Made by a program: the position numbers and the translations under genes | In this document: piece by piece, positions 24,072-37,800 of the stretch | How the letters are laid out: every line of letters begins with the position of its first letter | Numbering within the stretch: position 1 is the stretch's first letter | Notes under the pieces: generated by a model | The model's input: only the letters and a program-made list of their open reading frames with translations | Databases searched by the model: none | What the model was told of the DNA's origin: nothing | NCBI GenBank assembly: GCA_040437565.1 | Contig: JBDOQK010000020.1 | Span: 186,001 to 250,000, forward strand | Reading direction: 5' to 3' | Length of the DNA: 64,000 nt | Source of the DNA: Albugo candida | Taxonomy: Eukaryota; Oomycota; Peronosporomycetes; Albuginales

Positions 24072-27000
24072 TAAGGAAACTTTGGATTGTATACAACAAA
24101 TCACTTTGGCCGTTGTTTCTGTATTTTCAATTCGTCGTTACGATCGATGAGCTTAGAGAATGTCATGAGTCTTTTTAATTTTATTGTTTATTAGCTGAAG
24201 CACATGAGACAATCCGTTGCTTCCCTCATTAAGATAATCTAACGGTAAACCGCTATACTACCTCGATTTCCCCCTCTTGCTGACTTGACAAGCATACAAG
24301 TATCATATTTAGCCTGTAGGAAGCACAGTCCTCCCGTCTCGTTATAATGATGCAGAGACTCTTGATAATGCGACACGCTGGAGGTTCGGGTTCTCATTTT
24401 ATTGAATCAGAATTCATACACTGTCAAATGTCTCAGCTTCCAGAAGATTGCGACAGTACTACGATCTGATCATATCACATTACGCTTCATGAATGCTATT
24501 ATAGGTGGCAGATTCGCACACACATCATCGTTTACACCTAGGTGAGGGACTAGTGGTTCTATTTCTGCATACAAGAAGCAAGTTATCAGCTTTCTGCAAT
24601 CAGAATGTACAGGATCCGAACGGCTTCTGTTTCTCTTTACGGCGATTAGGGCCATTCAGTAATAGAAGGGAAAAAACAACTACAGTAGATGGTACGATCA
24701 GTCTTTTGGCCTCTATACTCAAGTTTGACGACCTATTTACCAGACAAGCACCTATAAGAGCGTATGTGATAAGTAAGCAACAAGAAAAAGTTCGAGAAGT
24801 TCATTATATTGACAGCCTCCAGTAAACTGATTTGTTGAATAGGTGCTCACAGGCCCTATGAACTCGCATTCAGTATCGTAGCAAAGCTGTTTTTGATTGA
24901 AAACTGTTTAGCAAATGTTCATGTTAATTTTTAACTTGACTTTATCATCACAAAATCAACTCACCTAGTTGCGAAATCAGGTATTCCCATATGCCCTATT
25001 CGTTCTATAGAGAAATAGAAGCATGACGTTCCCGTCCGTTCTGATTGCAGAAGGCCTATAAAGTTGACTCTTGTAATAACAAATATAATAATCTAGTCGT
25101 ATCATAAGGGATGACGTGTGCGCAAGAGCCCACCATAACCATAACCCTAACACACAAAATACCGGATATACTGTTAAAAGCTCGGAGATAAATGAGACGA
25201 GAAGCAATCGCACTCGATAGTGTGCCATACAAACAAGGATGGAAGTCCATGAACAAATGACCAAGTGATTAGTGTATCACGCGAATCTGTTTCGCTTTGG
25301 ATAACCGACTGGGATAGCTTACGGAATTGCACTTTATCTGAATGTACCACTGGTGGATGCTATCTGATTTATGAGATTTGAATTTTTGGGGGAGATGAAA
25401 CAAGTGGATGTACTACCTCTCGTCACACTCCTTCCATGGAGCGGGAAAAACAAACTGGTAGATCACTAACTCATTTTGCAAAACTCTTCCAACTACTCAC
25501 AACAAACTCGAACAATCAACCAGAATGGTTCGCATGGTTATCAAAAGCTTAACAGTAATCGCTTTTATGTCACTTGATTCGGGTTTGCAGTGCTCAGCTG
25601 GGAAGCTAAAATCGGGAGGGTCGTCGACAAAGCATGATGATGAGGCAACATGGCCAGAGGACGTAGATATGGCGCAAGTGCTTGCGCATGCGCTTAAATT
25701 NNNNNNNNNNNNNNNNNNNNNNNNNNNNNNNNNNNNNNNNNNNNNNNNNNNNNNNNNNNNNNNNNNNNNNNNNNNNNNNNNNNNNNNNNNNNNNNNNNNN
25801 TAAGGAAACTTTGGATTGTATACAACAAATCACTTTGGCCGTTGTTTCTGTATTTTCAATTCGTCGTTACGATCGATGAGCTTAGAGAATGTCATGAGTC
25901 TTTTTAATTTTATTGTTTATTAGCTGAAGCACATGAGACAATCCGTTGCTTCCCTCATTAAGATAATCTAACGGTAAACCGCTATACTACCTCGATTTCC
26001 CCCTCTTGCTGACTTGACAAGCATACAAGTATCATATTTAGCCTGTAGGAAGCACAGTCCTCCCGTCTCGTTATAATGATGCAGAGACTCTTGATAATGC
26101 GACACGCTGGAGGTTCGGGTTCTCATTTTATTGAATCAGAATTCATACACTGTCAAATGTCTCAGCTTCCAGAAGATTGCGACAGTACTACGATCTGATC
26201 ATATCACATTACGCTTCATGAATGCTATTATAGGTGGCAGATTCGCACACACATCATCGTTTACACCTAGGTGAGGGACTAGTGGTTCTATTTCTGCATA
26301 CAAGAAGCAAGTTATCAGCTTTCTGCAATCAGAATGTACAGGATCCGAACGGCTTCTGTTTCTCTTTACGGCGATTAGGGCCATTCAGTAATAGAAGGGA
26401 AAAAACAACTACAGTAGATGGTACGATCAGTCTTTTGGCCTCTATACTCAAGTTTGACGACCTATTTACCAGACAAGCACCTATAAGAGCGTATGTGATA
26501 AGTAAGCAACAAGAAAAAGTTCGAGAAGTTCATTATATTGACAGCCTCCAGTAAACTGATTTGTTGAATAGGTGCTCACAGGCCCTATGAACTCGCATTC
26601 AGTATCGTAGCAAAGCTGTTTTTGATTGAAAACTGTTTAGCAAATGTTCATGTTAATTTTTAACTTGACTTTATCATCACAAAATCAACTCACCTAGTTG
26701 CGAAATCAGGTATTCCCATATGCCCTATTCGTTCTATAGAGAAATAGAAGCATGACGTTCCCGTCCGTTCTGATTGCAGAAGGCCTATAAAGTTGACTCT
26801 TGTAATAACAAATATAATAATCTAGTCGTATCATAAGGGATGACGTGTGCGCAAGAGCCCACCATAACCATAACCCTAACACACAAAATACCGGATATAC
26901 TGTTAAAAGCTCGGAGATAAATGAGACGAGAAGCAATCGCACTCGATAGTGTGCCATACAAACAAGGATGGAAGTCCATGAACAAATGACCAAGTGATTA

Positions 27001-27429
27001 GTGTATCACGCGAATCTGTTTCGCTTTGGATAACCGACTGGGATAGCTTACGGAATTGCACTTTATCTGAATGTACCACTGGTGGATGCTATCTGATTTA
27101 TGAGATTTGAATTTTTGGGGGAGATGAAACAAGTGGATGTACTACCTCTCGTCACACTCCTTCCATGGAGCGGGAAAAACAAACTGGTAGATCACTAACT
27201 CATTTTGCAAAACTCTTCCAACTACTCACAACAAACTCGAACAATCAACCAGAATGGTTCGCATGGTTATCAAAAGCTTAACAGTAATCGCTTTTATGTC
27301 ACTTGATTCGGGTTTGCAGTGCTCAGCTGGGAAGCTAAAATCGGGAGGGTCGTCGACAAAGCATGATGATGAGGCAACATGGCCAGAGGACGTAGATATG
27401 GCGCAAGTGCTTGCGCATGCGCTTAAATT
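24072..27429. repeat. Gap-flanking duplication (24072-25700 = 25801-27429)
   Basis: The 1629 bp before the gap at 25701-25800 recur exactly after it, including the promoter and the first 176 bp of the secreted gene (25525 and 27254). Perfect identity ending at the gap edge points to overlapping contigs. Count one promoter and one gene here, not two. Confidence 0.85.
26837..27253 (+). promoter_or_regulatory. Conserved leader/promoter block of secreted gene 1 with oomycete initiator
   Basis: About 415 bp upstream of the start codon are closely matched by the block before the secreted gene at 33936 (33531-33935). Shared strings include GGGATGACGTGTGCGCAA, GATAGCTTACGGAATTGCA, GTACCACTGGTGGATGCTAT and CTTCCATGGAGCGGGAAA. 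At 27197-27214 is AACTCATTTTGCAAAACT, a good fit to the oomycete initiator plus flanking promoter element, 40-55 bp before the ATG. Confidence 0.7.
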
Positions 27430-27950
27430 GGAAGGTGAACCTTCAAAGCTAGAGCCTTGCTCTCATAAACGAATGAGGTTATCAGAATTCAATGATCATT
27501 TGAAGAGCCAAGGGATAATTCCGGATAATATTGCATACACCAAACGAATGGAGATGCTTATAGTAGTTCAGAAGTTGAAAAAAATATGGACGAAGAGTGG
27601 CAAATCATGTACCGGCATCGATGATGCTGATTCTGACGATGATTCTGATTCTGACGATGATTCTGATTCTGACGATAATGCTGATTCCAAGGGCGTTCAA
27701 GGTAATAATATAGTGCTGTAAGTAGACTCTGAAGTGACTGACAAATCCGTTTTCTCGTGCGTATGCCATCAAAGGAAAGCTAAGTCGGATAAAGTCGATG
27801 ATGAAAACATCAAAAGAATTTTTGTCGAAACATACACCAGAAGCAAAAGCGATCAAAGATCTCAAATCAAAGGCCAAGGACGCAGGCATCGATCTTGATA
27901 TCCCAGCTCTCAAACAGATGTTGCTGGACACACGCAGAGATAATGTGTGA
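27254..27950 (+). CDS. Secreted protein 1 (putative effector), two exons
   Basis: Exon 1 is 27254-27701 and exon 2 is 27775-27950; the 73-bp intron is GTAATA...CAAAG, phase 1, with CTGAC as a likely branch site. The product is 207 residues. The N-terminus MVRMVIKSLTVIAFMSLDSG is a signal peptide, probably cut near LQCSAG. The mature protein is hydrophilic, with few cysteines, a run of Asp-Ser repeats (D-S-D-D, about residues 125-145) and a Lys-rich helical C-terminus (KAIKDLKSKAKDAGIDL). No RxLR motif or known domain is seen. It belongs to a family with the genes at 33936, 38754 and 47567 by shared leader, promoter or intron. Without splicing the frame ends six residues into the intron. Export into host tissue is inferred, not shown. 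Confidence 0.8.
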
Positions 27951-28089
27951 ACCAACTTTGCTGGAGCATCTATAGTGACATGATTATCATTATATCCGGA
28001 GTATTTGTTTGCAAATAGTCCACTTAACACTAATAATCTCACGACATTTTGTGCAAACCCATTGAATTACACTGTCACTCAAACGCAGC

Positions 28090-31000
28090 GTTAGCTCTAT
28101 CAACTTGTTGAAAGTCGACTAATTGGAAGAGTTGGTAGGGTTAGGATGTTGGATTTTCGATCTTGTTGATCGCGATGTACAATAGCCAGTACAAGATGTA
28201 CCACGTCTGCATGACAGAGTGTTTCCATCGGCTCATCTCGCACGATAAGGCATTCACAGTGAATCACAACTTGTGCAATCATGCTTTGTACTTTGCACTG
28301 CTCCAATAAGTCGTTTACATGTGCCGTTCGTATTGCGTTACATCGATGAGACTCTGGGAATAACTGCGTGAATGCACTGGTCATATAGATACCACTTGTC
28401 CGGTAGTAAAGCTGACTCTTAGGCATCTGCAACGTCCATGCATCCACATTGAAAAGCGTTGAGTTGTATCTTGCGGACTCAATGCTCGCGTTCACGAAGT
28501 AAGAGCTCAAGCCACTTGTGCCATCGAACAATCTATCCCTTGAGACTCGCAATACAACTGCGAAGCCATCAATGAATTGGCCTAAGCATTCAGCAGAGAG
28601 AACATAAAAGGACTGTTTGCAAGCCTCCAGATGCATATAAGTATCCACAATCTGTACCATGTGAACAGACCGATAAGCCGTTTGACACTATCTCAGAGAA
28701 AGAGTGTACAGCACATAAAAGACACGTCGATGTGAAATATCAACGACATCCCAATGCGATCGAATGAATCCATTCAATCCAATGTATCCAGCAATGTCTC
28801 GAGATAGCGACAACTTTTTGTGCTCCAGTTGCCAGAAGACACCATGTAGCATTTCTCTTTTGCCATCGGGTACACTGCTTCATCCAAAAGCTGAGGAAGG
28901 CGACACACAGCCAAAATGAAAAGTAAGACACGTAGTGTACTCACTTTTGTAATATTGAAATCAGCGATTCGCTTCTCATCTCCCGATATTGCAGCTCCAT
29001 TGCATAGAATTTTTTGTTGTGTGAAAGGATGCCAAACCACTTTTCCCAACATGGCCGAAACAAACCTAACGGCTGATGAACGTATACCTTTACTTGTATC
29101 GACCTAAAAGCTGGCTTGCCGCGGTTGAGCGTATTGTTCGCTACTGTCAACAAATTCGTAGTGGAAGGATTCATTGAAGCGGATACACCCTGCATGTGAG
29201 CATGAGATTCTTCAGGTTGATTATACCTCCTTGACCAGTCAATCCGTGCGGTGACCGCCCATGACGAGCGCCGACATCGCACGCTTCCGTATCATATTTC
29301 AAAATTCCCGACAAACGACTCCCACAATGATCGACAATTTCGACGTCGCTTTCTCTGATCGTTTCCTTCGCAATAGATTCCAATTGTGGGTAGAAGACTC
29401 CAACAACTCTGTGATTGTGTTTACAGCTATGACGATGAGGGACCTTCCATATTGTGTACCGAGTGGTAGACGCAGAAGAGCTCTTGAATATACAAATTGG
29501 TTACAGCGTTTGTGGATCCCGTAGCGATCGACCAAAGTGCATCAAAACCAAATAGTTGCGAAACCTTTTCGAGTTTGTGTTTTCTTCAGCGCCTTCCAAA
29601 TCTACAGATTTGAATTTAAACCAGCACAAAACGTGTGAGAGTATTTGTATTCCATCGTTCCCAGAGTCGTGAAATCGATTTGTTTGCACACGTTCAGCTG
29701 AAGCGGTGCAATCGCGCCATTCTCTATCGAGAAACTTATCCTTCCAGTGCATTCCGTGTCATCATCCGCGGAATACGCTCAAACTGCTGCTCTTTGTCGT
29801 ATGTGTACCTGCTTGACTGAGAAAGATCGGACAGAATACTCGCTCAGACGCTGACGAGGGTAAGATTCGCCATAAGCGCTCGACTTTGGAAATGCTCAGT
29901 TTGTACTGACATAACGTGGATGTCANNNNNNNNNNNNNNNNNNNNNNNNNNNNNNNNNNNNNNNNNNNNNNNNNNNNNNNNNNNNNNNNNNNNNNNNNNN
30001 NNNNNNNNNNNNNNNNNNNNNNNNNTGTTTACAGCTATGACGATGAGGGACCTTCCATATTGTGTACCGAGTGGTAGACGCAGAAGAGCTCTTGAATATA
30101 CAAATTGGTTACAGCGTTTGTGGATCCCGTAGCGATCGACCAAAGTGCATCAAAACCAAATAGTTGCGAAACCTTTTCGAGTTTGTGTTTTCTTCAGCGC
30201 CTTCCAAATCTACAGATTTGAATTTAAACCAGCACAAAACGTGTGAGAGTATTTGTATTCCATCGTTCCCAGAGTCGTGAAATCGATTTGTTTGCACACG
30301 TTCAGCTGAAGCGGTGCAATCGCGCCATTCTCTATCGAGAAACTTATCCTTCCAGTGCATTCCGTGTCATCATCCGCGGAATACGCTCAAACTGCTGCTC
30401 TTTGTCGTATGTGTACCTGCTTGACTGAGAAAGATCGGACAGAATACTCGCTCAGACGCTGACGAGGGTAAGATTCGCCATAAGCGCTCGACTTTGGAAA
30501 TGCTCAGTTTGTACTGACATAACGTGGATGTCAGTTCGACACCACGGCCAATGGCTTCCGCGGTTTGTGCTGTTGATTCATCAAAATCATCAAGATGAGC
30601 CCTGTTTCTCATGGAGAGTATCCAAGATCGCAAACACTCTATCGACATAAGAAATTAGAGCAGCTCGAGTGACTTGGAGGTCGTGATAGGCTTTATGAAG
30701 CGTTCTTCTCTTGTTAATATCAGAACCAAGTTCTGGAGAGCATGAATCTTCTCAGCCTGAAGCTGATGCAAAATGATTGGAATGGATACGGAGAGGTATT
30801 GACACACTCTTTCGATATCGCCCATTTTGCTCTGACTAGATGCATAAATAGGAGGAATAGATATCCTTTGCTTCATCGCTACTCCAGGTGCATTTCAATG
30901 GACGTACTGGTGGTCGTGCATGAATTTGACGATTTTGTTGAGTATTCTCGAAAAAAGGATTGACGCTCGTGATGGTGGATTTGAGCCGATGCAGCATGAA

Positions 31001-31170
31001 GTGATTCCACAGCATTTTGCCCCGACTTCAGATACAATAGAACAAACGAAACCCATTACTTTCATTTTTCTGTTTGTTTGATACCAAGAGCCAGTATTGT
31101 GATTCAAGGAGTCATTGATACGATCGCATCGAATCCTTAACTTGAAAGCTTTTCCGTCGTATTTTCTTTT
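28090..31170 (-). pseudogene. Unknown multicopy family, copy C (broken)
   Basis: This copy has the best preserved 3' third. An open piece of 186 residues (28100-28660) contains RDRLFDGTSGLSSYF, the YYRTSGIYMTSAF block, ESHRCNAIRTAHVNDLLEQ, LCHADVVHLVLAIVHRDQ and a C-terminal stop. Next on the minus strand come VCRLPQLLDEAVYPMAKEKCYMVS (about 28870), VEIVDHCGSRLSGILKYDTEA with ARHGRSPHGLTGQG (about 29250-29350), EGAEEN (about 29590) and, past an assembly overlap, the 5' blocks to about 31100. The 12490-13490 equivalent of copy A is missing. Secreted gene 1 ends only about 150 bp away in convergent orientation. Confidence 0.65.
29418..30533. repeat. Gap-flanking duplication (29418-29925 = 30026-30533)
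   Basis: The 508 bp ending at the gap (29926-30025) are repeated exactly from its far edge. This is almost certainly a contig overlap inside copy C. Confidence 0.85.
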
Positions 31171-31179
31171 CGTTATTCA

Positions 31180-32880
31180 ATCCAGCTGTTGGAGGTGGAG
31201 GGAGAGAGCTGTGTGAATGAGGTGTGGGTGTTGGGAATGGTTGCTTGGGATGCTCCCCTTCTGCAAAGGCTTTCCAATATCCAATAGGTCGTCCGCATGT
31301 GCCGCTCGAATTGCATTGCGTCGATGAGATTCGAGGGTGAATGCTAGACTCAAGTGGTAGAGATTCTTACCCGTCCGGCAGTACAGCTGGCTTCTTGTGC
31401 ATCGTTGGCGTTCTTCCATGCAAATTGCGAAGCTTTCAAGTTGTATCTTGCTGGATTGATAATCGAGTTGAGAATAGTAAAAGCTCAAATCACTCGTACC
31501 GTCAAACAAATAATCCGTTGCAAAATCGTGCGAAGCCATAGATGAAATACCTTTGGAAGGATTCACCAGAGAGGAGACATGAAAGAACTGTATATAAGCC
31601 TCCACCACCGTGAATCGTTCATGATACGCCTGGGAAAAATGCAGCTGACTTACTTCCAAACATGAAAGCAAAGCATGCACGGGTTGCAATACGTAAATAT
31701 ACTGACAAGGTGGTTGATTCGACGGCTTGGAGAGAGGTGTTTACCATGCAAACGACACCGTTTCAGCCGCATAGTCTTCATCATTATCGTTGCCTGTTTC
31801 GATACCGCTTCTTGAGCTGTACGTTAGTTGGAATATACTTCAACAACTACCAATTCGATTCCTGGACTGGAAAATCAATTCTTCGGTCAAAGATATCTGG
31901 AGACACCATACATTATTCCTCCATTGCCATCGGGTACTTTTTCATTCAAAAGCTGAGGAAGGTGACATTAAACCGAATCGAATAGGAAGTACGTAATGTA
32001 CTCGCTCCTGTAGTGATCAAACTAGAGATTCGATTATCATCTCAGGAATTGCAGCTTCAATGGTTATTCCGAACGGCTGATGGGCAGACACTTGCCCTTG
32101 TATCGACCTTCTCGCTGATTTTCCACTGCTTCGCATTTTTTGTGCGTATCGTTCAGTGCAGCCGGCATATTTGTATTTGTAGTATCCATTGAGTCGATAC
32201 ACCAGTACATGTGACCATTCTCTACATGAGAACTCTAATCTTGCAAAAGCTCCTCGACCAGTGAGTCCGCGTAATCTCTTTCCATGACCAGCGCTGGCAT
32301 TGGATGCGTATCGTGCTCAATGATTCCGCACAAAAAGACTCGTACAATGATCGATGATTTTGACGTCACTTCTCCCATCGGTTTCTTTCGTAACAGATTC
32401 GATTGTGTGAAGACGTCTTGCGAGAACTCTTGTTCCATATTGATATAAGCCGTGTTTGTACACGCAACGGAGCTCTTGGATGGCCAGGTTAGCCACAGAG
32501 TTTGTAGATTTCAGAGCGACCGACCCAAGTGCATCAAGACCAAAAGTTGAGCTGACGAACATTAATTTGCCCCAAGCGCTCGATTTCGGGAATACATTGT
32601 TTCCCTTACGTTGACTTGACGATAATGTAATGAATCAGCTCAAGATGATAGCCAATGAGTTTCCGGTAGAGATTGAGCCGTATCATGGCTTCCGGGTGAT
32701 GCCCCACATATGCTAGTTCTTCATACAAAGTGACACAACACCACGCTTCTCACGAAGTGCTTCTACCCCAGCAGATACATGCTCGGATTCACAGGTGCTA
32801 ATCAATAAAGAAATTCTCATCATCATCTTCCTATTCTTTTTATATTCTCTTTCGCAGGTCGGTCCAACTTGTAGATTTCA
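31180..32880 (-). pseudogene. Unknown multicopy family, copy D (broken, 5' truncated)
   Basis: A 170-residue open piece (31177-31689) repeats the 3' blocks: FATDYLFDGTSDLSFYYSQL, LYCRTGKNLYHLSLAF and ESHRRNAIRAAHADDLL. Farther up the minus strand are VKIIDHCTSLF (about 32330) and a short region matching the DSSSG-type block near 32650. Similarity stops near 32880, so the 5' half is gone. Copies C and D lie head to tail with almost no spacer. Confidence 0.6.
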
Positions 32881-33530
32881 AAGGCTTTTTGTCTCCGAGC
32901 TTTTGCGGGTAATTGCTCTTTCCAAGTTCCGATGTTATGTGAAATAACGGACGCTTACAAGCAACGGGTATACATCAAACATCGGTTATACATCAAATCC
33001 GATCAGGTTTTCCAACGTCGTCGCAAATCGTAATACTCCTCCCGGTATCATAAATGACGGGATGATACGTTGACTATCGGTTGGAATCCTGGCTCCAAAT
33101 TTCCCACCGTTGTTGTGTACATCTCTTTTGTCAGATGATCCATGGCCAAAAATTTAAAATCAAAAATTGTAGTTAATTTATTTACTTCGGGCTTTAGTGG
33201 ATACACAGCAACATTGCGCTAGTTCGGACGAAAATAAACTTAGCAAGAAGTTGATAGCTGTATAAACTTTATCTGTTGAGGGGATTTAGTGTGAACCCGA
33301 TCAAGGCACTTGTTAACTTTATTTGGTATTCCTTCTTGAATCAAACTTGGCTCAATTTAGAAATAAATTGAACGAAAATGTATTTTATATTTACTTGACT
33401 TCGATATTGAGAATAATCAAGCCGTGATGTCCCTTCTGATTACACAAAGCTGATCCGACTCATAATTCATGTTTTTTCTTACATGACTTGACTCTTGTAT
33501 AGGGGCAGAAATTCCGTCACCTAGCTGTGA
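32881..33530. other. Spacer with nothing recognised
   Basis: No coding frame, RNA or clear repeat is visible. A short near-repeat occurs at 32970-33000 (TATACATCAAACATCGGT / TATACATCAAATCCGATC). Confidence 0.4.
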
Positions 33531-33935
33531 GGGATGACGTGTGCGCAAAAAAAACCATCTTAACCACACCCCTGCCACACATCTCCCGGATATACTCTTT
33601 TCAAGATGAATGAGACGAGAAGCAATCGCACGTCGATAGTGTGCCATACTGAATTAGGATGGAAAATCTATGAACAAACGACGAGCTGATTACATCACGC
33701 TAATGTATCCGCTTTAAATAACCGACTCGGATAGCTTACGGAATTGCATTTTATTTGTCGAATGTACCACTGGTGGATGCTATTTGATTTATGAGATTTG
33801 AAATTTTATGGGAGATGAAACAAGTGGATTTATCGTCCCTCGTCCTACTCCTTCCATGGAGCGGGAAATAGATCAGTATCCTCATTTTACAAAACTATCC
33901 CAACTCCTCACAACAAATCCGACCAATCCACAAAG
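33531..33935 (+). promoter_or_regulatory. Conserved leader/promoter block of secreted gene 2 with oomycete initiator
   Basis: This is the counterpart of 26837-27253, alignable over its whole length with small indels. CTCATTTTACAAAACT at 33881-33896 is the initiator-like element, about 40-55 bp before the ATG at 33936. Confidence 0.7.
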
Positions 33936-34640
33936 ATGGTTCGCATTGTAATCAAAAGCTTGGCGGTGATCGCATATATGTCACTTGATTTAAGTCGGCA
34001 ATGCTCAGCTGGAATGTTAATTAATCAACATCAAGAGTCTCCGGCGAAAGACGAGAGTGCATTTAGAAACGACGTGAAATTGGCGTGCTGCACGGTAATA
34101 TGTGATAAGTCTGAACTGGACAAGTTTTGCTGGTGTGGTACTATCGATTCATCGAAACTCAAGCAACTTCTGACCGAACGAGGTGTCAAGGACACACCCA
34201 AACTAGACGAAATCAAGTCTCTAATAATGCCCGTCGTATCAGAGTGGAAGGATATTGAACTTGAATTAGAAAATCTCTGTGAGCTAGAAAAAAAAGCTGA
34301 AGGTAATCCCAAGGACAATGAAGGTAATCATATATTGCTGTAGCAAGACTCTCAGGTGACTGACTAATTCGTTCTGCTGCGTGAGTCAGCGCGAAACGAA
34401 GTCGATGCGGCAGTACGCTCAATATCGGAAACACTAGCTAAAGCAAGGAAATTGAGGGAAGCGATCATACTGGACCTGCAAAAGATCGATCCTGCCGTTG
34501 CATCAGCCATGTCAACTTTTCTTTGGACAGATGAGCAATCTTTGATAGAGAAGATGCATTCCTACCCAAACAAACCATCGGCTGAAAAAACCGAGGTGGA
34601 GAAATATTTTGCACAACATTTTGGCCAAAAAATTGAATAA
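33936..34640 (+). CDS. Secreted protein 2 (putative effector), two exons
   Basis: Exon 1 is 33936-34323 and exon 2 is 34390-34640; the 66-bp intron (GTAATC...GTCAG, phase 1) occupies the same place as in secreted gene 1 and is similar in sequence. The product is 212 residues. The signal peptide MVRIVIKSLAVIAYMSLDLS is nearly that of gene 1, with likely cleavage near RQCSAG. The mature part is different: it has a cysteine cluster (KLACCTVICDKSELDKFCWCG, about residues 48-68), then Lys/Glu-rich helices, and exon 2 encodes VASAMSTFLWTDEQSLIEKM and a C-terminal HFGQKIE. No known domain is seen. The neighbouring relic copy E is convergent. Function as an exported effector is inferred from the leader and family behaviour. 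Confidence 0.8.
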
Positions 34641-34859
34641 CACTGTCACTTTAACTCAGCGTTACCTCTCTCGCTACTCACATGACTCGTTGCTGTGTTG
34701 TCACAATGTCTACATTCTTTGCTTCCAACCATCTACCGAGTGTCCGACGACAATCCATAATATGCTCATGAGAATCCAATGCCGAGAAACTAGGTCGCAA
34801 TCCCTCTGTCGTGTATACGCTCTATTTCCATCCGAGTTTTTCAACAAACCAGTGGAGGA

Positions 34860-37800
34860 ATCAGTAGCTTGACGTAGCTGAACCTTCAATCTGATTGATC
34901 CAATGCACAAAAGCCAGTACACGATGCAACACGTCTGCGCGGCAGTGTCTCTATCCATTCAGCTCGCACATTAAGGCATTCATAGAGTATCACAACGTGT
35001 GCAATCAAGCTGTGGTCTCTACACTGCTCCAATACATCGCCCACGCTGCGGTTTTTGAGTGCGTGGATTCACTGGCAAGAGAAAATACCGCTTAACCGGC
35101 AGTAGACTTGGCTGCTTGTGCATGTTATCATCCATGAGCTCTGGAAGGAATCACGAAGACGCTTGAGCAAAATGCAGCTGATAGATTCCAAACATGAAAG
35201 CAAAGCATGCACGAGTTGCAAAGGACATGTATCGAAAGGTACTTGATTCGCTGGTTTGGAGAGAGATGTCCAGCATGCAAACGACACCGTTTCGACGGCA
35301 TGATGTTAATCCTTGTGGTTGCCAGTTTCGATACCGCTTCTTGTAGCTGTACGTTGGTGCGAATGGACTTCACTTAATTCCAAAGTGATAGATGGACTAC
35401 AAATCCAAGAATTCGGTGAGTATATCAAAGATAATGTCGAAATAGCGATTGTTTCTTTTGATTCAGTAGCGTGGAGACGCCAAACAGCATTCCTCTATTT
35501 CCATCGGGTACTTTGCTTCATCCATAAGCGAGGGAATGCGATATACAGCCAAAATGGAAAGAAGGACACGTAGTGTACTCGCTTCTGTAATGCTGAGATT
35601 ACCGATTCGATTCTCATGTCCGATATTGCACGTCCGAGGTGCACGATTTTGGTTTGAGTCAAAGGATGCCCAGCCTCTTATTCCAACTACAGCCAAAACA
35701 GACCTAAGGGCTAATGGGCGTACACCTCCAGTTGTATCGACCGTATCTCTGATTTGTCACTGCTTTGCACTTGTTTGAACGTATTGGCCAGTGCTGATTT
35801 GTATTGTGAGAATTCAATGGAGCTGGTACATCACCACATGTGACCATTCTCTTAATGAGAAGCATGAGATCGAATATAACTCTTCGGCTGTGAGCCATGC
35901 GGTGTGTGTCCATGGCATTAGAGGCATCCATATCGTATTTTACGGTTTCCCACAGATAACTCGCACAATAATCGACAATGTTGACATCATTTTCTCCGAT
36001 CGGTTTCTTCCGTAAGCTGTGTGAAAACGTCTTCCAAAAACTCTTTAATAGCGTTTTCAGCTTGAGAAGATGATGCATGCTCGATATTGTGAGAAGCCAT
36101 GTTTGTAGACTCAAAGGAGCTCCAAATTGACCACAGGGTTTGGAAACACAAAAGCGATCGACCAAAGTGCATCAAAACCAGAACGTTGTAACGCGTCTCC
36201 AGGTTTGTTCTCTTCAGCGCCTTCCAAAACTATGCACGTACTTGAATTTAAGCCAGCAGAAACATGTGGAATTATCTGTAGCCCAATCGTTCCTATAGTC
36301 GTGAAATCCATTTGTTTGTATAAATTCCAAAGGATATATGAGCGCACACATTCAGACGAGGTGACGGGATCACGTCCAACTTAACGTTCCAGTGCGTTGT
36401 GCCACCATCCGAGGGATACGCTCCAGACACTTCTTGTGGTGTGTGTAAGCTGCGTGAGTCTGTTTAATTGAAAAAGAATAGACATAATTTTTGCGCGGAA
36501 GCTGATCTGATGAAGATAAATTTGCCATGAGTGTAGACTTCGAGGATATAGATTTAAATTTGCTGACTTGACGGGAATGTGATGAATCAGCTTGAGATGA
36601 TGGCCAATAACTATCCGACAATCGGACCGTTTCAGCTTCCGGATGTTGTGTCACAAATGCCGCTATTTCATCAGAAAGTATGACCCAACACTATTTTGAG
36701 TGCTTCGACCACAACAGATACTTGGTCGATTTCATGAGCGTCGATCCGGAACTTGAGCATCTCGGGTGACTGGACGTCAATCATGTTCCTGCACTCAGTC
36801 ATTCTCGATTCGTTAGATGAAAGCTTGATTTTAGTTATGGCTCATTTCTTCCTGCACTCAATTCTTGCTGGGTGACGTCGCAAAAGTATCGGTGAGGTCC
36901 AAAAATCGCAGTCAAATAGTGTNNNNNNNNNNNNNNNNNNNNNNNNNNNNNNNNNNNNNNNNNNNNNNNNNNNNNNNNNNNNNNNNNNNNNNNNNNNNNN
37001 NNNNNNNNNNNNNNNNNNNNNNCTGTTTAATTGAAAAAGAATAGACATAATTTTTGCGCGGAAGCTGATCTGATGAAGATAAATTTGCCATGAGTGTAGA
37101 CTTCGAGGATATAGATTTAAATTTGCTGACTTGACGGGAATGTGATGAATCAGCTTGAGATGATGGCCAATAACTATCCGACAATCGGACCGTTTCAGCT
37201 TCCGGATGTTGTGTCACAAATGCCGCTATTTCATCAGAAAGTATGACCCAACACTATTTTGAGTGCTTCGACCACAACAGATACTTGGTCGATTTCATGA
37301 GCGTCGATCCGGAACTTGAGCATCTCGGGTGACTGGACGTCAATCATGTTCCTGCACTCAGTCATTCTCGATTCGTTAGATGAAAGCTTGATTTTAGTTA
37401 TGGCTCATTTCTTCCTGCACTCAATTCTTGCTGGGTGACGTCGCAAAAGTATCGGTGAGGTCCAAAAATCGCAGTCAAATAGTGTACTTAAACGGTCCAT
37501 AGGAATCTCAATTGCCTCTATGAATTGCTGATTGAGCCATCATCATATCCCAACGAATCTGACGCGTGCTTTAAACACTCCACATTTCAGTATCTTCTGT
37601 ACAACCTTTCCTTTCTCCATCTTCTTCAGCCATGTGAAGTGATCCGAATATGGAATCGGCGCTGCTCCCTTTGAGAAGCTTCTCGCTATCCAGTGGTTGG
37701 CACGTCGGCATCAATGTGTGACCGCTGTTGGTAATAATGGATGTCACGTTCTTAAGCCGGTATACCTCGTATCAACTACTGTTATACCTCGTATCAACTA

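Noticed and set aside
25525-25803. A second copy of secreted gene 1
   Set aside because: It lies in the 1629-bp exact duplication that ends at the gap, so it is the same gene seen twice.
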